From: Sulfurovum sp.
GTDB taxonomy: Bacteria; Campylobacterota; Campylobacteria; Campylobacterales; Sulfurovaceae
Assembly (NCBI GenBank): GCA_021159425.1
Contig: JAGGRU010000037.1
Location: 1 to 10,298, forward strand
Reading direction: 5' to 3'
DNA: 10,298 bases
In this document: piece by piece, positions 7,012 through 10,298 of the stretch
How the letters are laid out: each line of letters begins with the position of its first letter
Position numbering within the stretch: the stretch's first letter is position 1
Translations under genes and position numbers: made by a program
Notes under the pieces: generated by a model
Told to the model about the DNA's origin: nothing
The model's database searches: none
The model's input: the letters and a program-made list of their open reading frames with translations, nothing else

Positions 7012-7893
7012 TTACTTCTTTTTAAATAAACCATACTTTTTCCTTTTTTCCCATAAACTTTTTCTTGATATCCCTAGTTTCTTTGATAACTCGGTATCCG
7101 GAAACTTATATTGAAAACTGTTAACGATGAATTTCACGTAATCATCAATGGTGAGTATTTCATTTTGGTCATAGAGCTTAGAGTCTGTATTGAGAGTGAT
7201 CGTCTCAAAATCTGTTTCAAGTTCAGAGGTGCTGCAGAGGATGAATTTGTGATTTTTCAGCTCAGATAAAAGAAACTCTTTATCTGTCTTTTTAAGTGTA
7301 TGTATCTCTGTAACATAGAGAAGTGAAGTAGCATTACACTTTGCCAGTTTCTCTTTCCAGTCTTTATTACCAAGAGGGATGAATGTGAGAAGTTTATTCT
7401 TATCTTGCGCATATTTAAAGACAAGTTTGTCTATCAGTCTCTGGTAGTTTGTTTGTATCACAACAGGGATCGATAACTTATCTGTATCAAAATCTGTCTC
7501 TATCTCCTGGAGTAGGTTATCCATGTACTCCTGATAGAGAAGCGTATGTTTTTTAAGGTTTTGATACTCTTGATAATGCTCGATTTTACGTAGTAGTTCT
7601 TCGATCATGAATGGTTTGACTATATAGTCTTTGGCCCCTAGTTTCAGAGGTTCACCCACGGTATCGTTATTGATATAACTCACCATTAAAATGATGATCT
7701 TATCTTTAAATTGTGTGATCAGCGGGGAAGTATTTTGTCCCGGCAAGTTTGTTGAGAGAAGATAAACATCCCCGTTACTTTTTATTGCTTCTTTGGTAGA
7801 GCTGAAGATCTCTGTTTCAAATCCGTTTTCACTTAATTTAGAGGCGATGCTCTGTGCTAAATACATTTCATTTTCTACAATGATGATTTTCAT
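7012..7893 (-). CDS. Atypical orphan response regulator, HP1021/Cj1608-like
   Basis: DNA-binding regulator of 293 residues. Residues 1-~110 form a receiver fold (KIIIVENEMYLA at the start, LKLGAKDYIVKPF at 84-95), but the position expected to carry the phosphorylated Asp is Ser47 (YLLSTNLPG, 44-52) and the acidic pocket reads ENE (7-9), so normal phosphorylation is unlikely. Lys93 and Ser72 remain. Residues ~140-245 resemble a shrunken sigma54-activator AAA+ domain: SLLYVTEIHTL (190-200) sits where Walker B would be, but no Walker A is present. The C-terminus (~248-290) is a Fis/NtrC-type helix-turn-helix, DTELSKKLGISRKSLWEKRK. Position directly after ispDF and the overall design match Helicobacter HP1021 and Campylobacter Cj1608, which control replication initiation and redox or metabolic genes. 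Only two Cys (186, 220) are present. No histidine kinase gene is adjacent. Start ATG has GGAAAA upstream. Confidence 0.82.
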   Translation of the reverse strand: MKIIIVENEMYLAQSIASKLSENGFETEIFSSTKEAIKSNGDVYLLSTNLPGQNTSPLITQFKDKIIILMVSYINNDTVGEPLKLGAKDYIVKPFMIEELLRKIEHYQEYQNLKKHTLLYQEYMDNLLQEIETDFDTDKLSIPVVIQTNYQRLIDKLVFKYAQDKNKLLTFIPLGNKDWKEKLAKCNATSLLYVTEIHTLKKTDKEFLLSELKNHKFILCSTSELETDFETITLNTDSKLYDQNEILTIDDYVKFIVNSFQYKFPDTELSKKLGISRKSLWEKRKKYGLFKKK

Positions 7894-7906
7894 ATCTGTT
7901 TTCCAT

Positions 7907-9028
7907 TCATAAGTTTTTCCAGTTAAAGTAGGTGAGGTTTGCTACTGCATGTACAGTCACGCCCTCTTTACGTCCGACAAAACCAAGCTTTTCTGCTGTA
8001 GTTGCTTTGATGTTGACAAAATTTGCTTTAATATCCAGTATTGAAGCCAGTGTAGTTTTCATTTCTGCTTTGTAAGGCAGGAGTTTTGGTGCTTCTGCCA
8101 TGATCGTAAGGTCAATATTGCCTATGGTGTATCCAAAAGATTTAATTCTTCTTACGGTGTCTTTTAGTAGTTCTTTAGAATCTGCTCCCGCATAAGAATC
8201 TTCAGTATCAGGGTACAACTCTCCAATATCACCCATACCGGCAGCACCCAACAGGGCATCTATTAAAGCATGGATTGCAACATCACCGTCACTGTGTGCT
8301 TTGAATCCATAATCCACATCGATCTTTACACCACAGAGACGCATCTCTTTGTTTTTTTCAAAAGCATGAATATCTATGCCAAAACCGATCAGTGTTCTTG
8401 CAGACGGTGCTTTAATGCATGGCACTTTTTGCAAGTCACTTAAGGTGGTAAGTTTGTGTGCCAGTGGGGAACCTTCTACAAAATGTACTATTTCACCCAG
8501 TGAAGCAATAGCAGAACTGTCATCTGTAAAAATAGTTTCAGTTTCTAATGCTTGTTTGAGAAGAGTAGTAACACTTAACTGAGGTGTCTGGATGATCTTT
8601 ACCTTCTCCCTGTCAAGGGGCGTGTTGTCCATATAGAGTGTATCGGTAACAGGCAATACGGGAACAATACAGGAAGCTTCTTCTTTTGCGTCTAAAATAC
8701 GTTTTATCATATCTGACGGGACACAACATCTTGCGATATCACTTACCATGACATAGTCTGAATCAACGTGCTTGAGAGCGTTAAAGAGAGAAGCTTGCCT
8801 ACTTGCTCCACCTTCTACATAAGTGTAGGATGCAAAATTTTTCATAAGATGTATTTCATCTGTGGAAGAGACGATAATGATCTCTTTGAAGTCAGCAGAG
8901 TTTTCGAAATGTTCTGCAACATGCAGCCATAGTGGAGAATCTCCACTATAGAGCCATTGTTTTTTAACAGTAGTTTTGAATCTTGAAGAGTTGCCGGCTC
9001 CTAAAAGTATAAGGGTCGTACTTGACAA
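7907..9028 (-). CDS. ispDF: Bifunctional IspD/IspF enzyme of the MEP isoprenoid pathway
   Basis: Fusion of IspD (2-C-methyl-D-erythritol 4-phosphate cytidylyltransferase) and IspF (2,4-cyclodiphosphate synthase), steps three and five of the cytosolic MEP pathway to isopentenyl diphosphate. From the TTG at 9028 the protein has 373 residues. The IspD part (~1-208) shows LLGAGNSSRFKTTVKKQW (8-25), GGASRQASL (73-81) and IQTPQ (146-150). The IspF part (~212-373) shows GFGIDIHAF (215-223), AHSDGDVAIHALIDALLGAA (244-263), DIGELYPDT (267-275) and EKLGFVGRKEG (346-356). Start choice: TTG 9028 has AGGAA 5 nt upstream and fits the homologous N-terminus, whereas an in-frame TTG at 9049 (7 residues longer) has no visible ribosome binding site. 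It is the first gene of the operon with the regulator, the ATP-sulfurylase-like gene and pgpA. The fusion is typical of Campylobacterota and also found in some Alphaproteobacteria. Confidence 0.93.
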   Translation of the reverse strand: MSSTTLILLGAGNSSRFKTTVKKQWLYSGDSPLWLHVAEHFENSADFKEIIIVSSTDEIHLMKNFASYTYVEGGASRQASLFNALKHVDSDYVMVSDIARCCVPSDMIKRILDAKEEASCIVPVLPVTDTLYMDNTPLDREKVKIIQTPQLSVTTLLKQALETETIFTDDSSAIASLGEIVHFVEGSPLAHKLTTLSDLQKVPCIKAPSARTLIGFGIDIHAFEKNKEMRLCGVKIDVDYGFKAHSDGDVAIHALIDALLGAAGMGDIGELYPDTEDSYAGADSKELLKDTVRRIKSFGYTIGNIDLTIMAEAPKLLPYKAEMKTTLASILDIKANFVNIKATTAEKLGFVGRKEGVTVHAVANLTYFNWKNL

Positions 9029-9033
9029 ATAAA

Positions 9034-9040
9034 TTCCTAT
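9034..9040 (-). promoter_or_regulatory. Ribosome binding site that decides the ispDF TTG start
   Basis: On the minus strand the core AGGAA (within 9034-9040) lies about 5 nt before the TTG at 9028. This is the only good Shine-Dalgarno near the N-terminus, and no ATG occurs in frame before the conserved LLGAGNSS segment, so TTG initiation at 9028 is the best reading. Confidence 0.55.
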
Positions 9041-9059
9041 GTGTTTCAAATTGTAACGG

Positions 9060-9065
9060 ATTATA
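9060..9065 (-). promoter_or_regulatory. Candidate -10 box (TATAAT) for the ispDF operon
   Basis: The complement of 9060-9065 reads TATAAT, exact consensus, about 31 nt before the TTG start at 9028. It is preceded on its strand by AT-rich sequence of the kind seen upstream of Campylobacterota housekeeping promoters. It would drive ispDF, the response regulator, the ATP-sulfurylase-like gene and pgpA, which are too close together for other promoters in the gaps. Confidence 0.5.
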
Positions 9066-9204
9066 CAACTGCTAAGCTTATATTATGCTACTATTCTCTC
9101 TTTTATTTTAAATAAAATATTAGCTTTTTGATCTAAATAGGATAATTTAGGTCTTAATTAATAGAAAATCACTGTTTTTTCAATCTAATTTAAGATTTCG
9201 CTGG

Positions 9205-9210
9205 TATAAC
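9205..9210 (+). promoter_or_regulatory. Candidate extended -10 box (TGG-TATAAC) for mrp
   Basis: TATAAC at 9205-9210 preceded by TGG at 9202-9204 forms an extended -10 motif 36 nt before the mrp ATG. A T-rich run at about 9174-9181 lies upstream. The ribosome binding site AGGAA (9235-9239) is 7 nt from the start. Confidence 0.5.
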
Positions 9211-9246
9211 TCAATACAGACTAAATTAAACGTTAGGAATAAATAT

Positions 9247-10298
9247 ATGACACAAGAAAATGTATTAGAAGCATTAAAAAATGTTACTTATCCCGGATTT
9301 ACGAAAGATATTGTAACTTTTGGATTTGTTAAAGATGTACTTGTAAATGCTACAACAGTAGGATTGACTATTGACATTACATCATCGGCAGATGAAGTGA
9401 AAGCACAGCTTAGAGATGAAGCGACAAAAGAGCTTCAAAAACTTGGTTTTAAAGATATTAATATCAATATTAAAGCACCACAGGCACCTAAGCAGATGTC
9501 AAACTCTGTATCTGGTAAGAACATTGCTCCACAAGTGAAGAGCTTTGTAATGGTATCTTCGGGTAAAGGCGGGGTTGGTAAGTCAACCACAGCAGTGAAT
9601 CTTGCAGTAGCTATGGCGATGCAGGGTAAAAAAGTAGGTCTTCTTGATGCAGATATCTATGGACCGAACATTCCTCGAATGATGGGTGTAGCAGACCAAA
9701 AACCTGAAATTCAGGGTAATAAAGTTCAACCTTTGAAAGCATATGGTGTTGAGGTTATGTCTATGGGTTCTTTGATGGAACCGGGACAGTCTCTCATTTG
9801 GAGAGGTGCAATGATCATGAAAGCGATCGAGCAATTCTTGAGAGATATTCTTTGGTCTGAACTGGATGTATTGGTGATCGATATGCCACCGGGAACAGGT
9901 GATGCACAGTTAACGCTTGCACAATCTGTACCGGTAACAGCAGGTATTACAGTAACAACTCCTCAAGAAGTTTCTCTTGATGACTCTAGACGTTCTTTAG
10001 ATATGTTCCAGAAGTTACACATTCCAACTGCGGGTATCATTGAGAACATGTCAGGATTTATCTGTCCTGAGTGTGATGCAGAATCGGATATCTTCGGTAT
10101 GGGTACAACAGCTCCTGTAGCTCTTGAGTATGATACAGAGCTTATTGCCCGTATTCCTATAGAACCTGCGATCAGAATTGGTGGAGATACCGGTAAGCCG
10201 GTAACATATTTCCAACCGGATTCTGAAACAGCTAAGCGTTACCAGACAGCAGCAACTAATCTTCTTGCATTTATAGACAAAGTAAATGCAGAAGGTGG
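9247..10298 (+). CDS. mrp: Mrp/ApbC family iron-sulfur cluster carrier ATPase (partial, 3' end outside window)
   Basis: Cytosolic P-loop ATPase that carries and delivers iron-sulfur clusters (Mrp/ApbC/Nbp35 family). 350 codons are visible with no stop; the family is usually about 360-380 residues, so only a few codons are missing. Residues ~4-78 form an N-terminal MIP18 (DUF59)-like domain, a linker follows, and the ATPase begins near 97. The deviant Walker A is SSGKGGVGKST (104-114), then LLDADIYGPNIP (132-143), the switch DMPPGTGD (212-219) and a CxxC pair, Cys273 and Cys276 (CPEC), expected to hold the bridging cluster in the dimer. IENMSGF (265-271) just before it is typical of the family. 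ATG with AGGAA 7 nt upstream is a clear start. It is transcribed away from ispDF, whose pathway ends in the iron-sulfur enzymes IspG and IspH; a functional link through this is inference only. Confidence 0.95.
   Translation, partial: MTQENVLEALKNVTYPGFTKDIVTFGFVKDVLVNATTVGLTIDITSSADEVKAQLRDEATKELQKLGFKDININIKAPQAPKQMSNSVSGKNIAPQVKSFVMVSSGKGGVGKSTTAVNLAVAMAMQGKKVGLLDADIYGPNIPRMMGVADQKPEIQGNKVQPLKAYGVEVMSMGSLMEPGQSLIWRGAMIMKAIEQFLRDILWSELDVLVIDMPPGTGDAQLTLAQSVPVTAGITVTTPQEVSLDDSRRSLDMFQKLHIPTAGIIENMSGFICPECDAESDIFGMGTTAPVALEYDTELIARIPIEPAIRIGGDTGKPVTYFQPDSETAKRYQTAATNLLAFIDKVNAEG

Larger units (their letters stand above)
9029..9246. promoter_or_regulatory. Divergent AT-rich control region between ispDF and mrp, with dyads
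   Basis: This 218-bp gap holds the outward promoters of ispDF (left) and mrp (right) and no supported gene. Between the -10 boxes are two dyads. TATTTTA-AA-TAAAATA lies at 9104-9119. CTAAAT-AGGATA-ATTTAG lies at 9133-9150, extending with one mismatch to 9130-9153. A weaker AATCT/AGATT pair lies near 9182-9197. They could be operators, but AT-rich palindromes arise easily by chance, so this is inference. Confidence 0.4.

Noticed and set aside
9042..9048. TGTTTCA, a match to the HP1021 box TGTTWCW, just upstream of ispDF
   Set aside because: Attractive as autoregulation, but the box is so degenerate that several matches per 10 kb are expected, and similar matches occur inside coding regions here (near 523 and 7818). 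Not counted as a site.
9583..9834. Minus-strand open frame of 83 codons
   Set aside because: Antisense to the mrp ATPase core; no start signal and no motif.

Overview
The window looks like chromosome of an AT-rich Campylobacterota (epsilonproteobacterium), probably a sulfur-oxidising type such as Sulfurovum or Sulfurimonas. The main reasons are the fused ispDF gene followed by an atypical orphan response regulator of the HP1021/Cj1608 kind, an ATP-sulfurylase-like gene and pgpA. From memory, Campylobacter jejuni has this same order at Cj1607-Cj1610. The genus assignment is inference.

Layout: (1) Positions 1-1031, minus strand: the 5' part of a type I restriction-modification methyltransferase gene (hsdM), running off the left edge and probably starting at a TTG. 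(2) 1032-1172: divergent promoter region. (3) 1173-5215, plus strand: a tight three-gene run of malic enzyme, a DUF2868 membrane protein and a DUF3482 GTPase, with a 3-nt gap and then overlapping start and stop codons. (4) 5216-5327: gap between convergent genes, almost filled by two GTTTGGC-N3-GCCAAAC hairpins that form a 23-bp inverted repeat (REPIN- or MITE-like, possibly also a two-way terminator). (5) 9028 down to 5328, minus strand: operon ispDF - response regulator - ATP-sulfurylase-like - pgpA with gaps of 13, 2 and 8 nt. (6) 9029-9246: divergent AT-rich promoter region with dyads. (7) 9247-10298, plus strand: Mrp/ApbC iron-sulfur carrier ATPase, lacking only its last residues at the right edge.

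How the genes work together: the minus-strand operon combines isoprenoid precursor synthesis (MEP pathway) and phosphatidylglycerol synthesis, both envelope-related, with a regulator whose receiver lacks the phosphorylatable aspartate and an ATP-sulfurylase homologue whose ATP/sulfate-binding motifs are altered. The plus-strand run joins a carbon-metabolism enzyme to a two-protein module of unknown role, a multi-pass membrane protein and a GTPase with a Gly-rich hydrophobic C-terminal segment.

Most worth following up are the degenerate ATP-sulfurylase, the regulator (which looks like an NtrC-type protein with an eroded AAA+ domain), the DUF2868/DUF3482 pair and the inverted-repeat element. 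I saw no tRNA, rRNA, CRISPR array or transposase gene.
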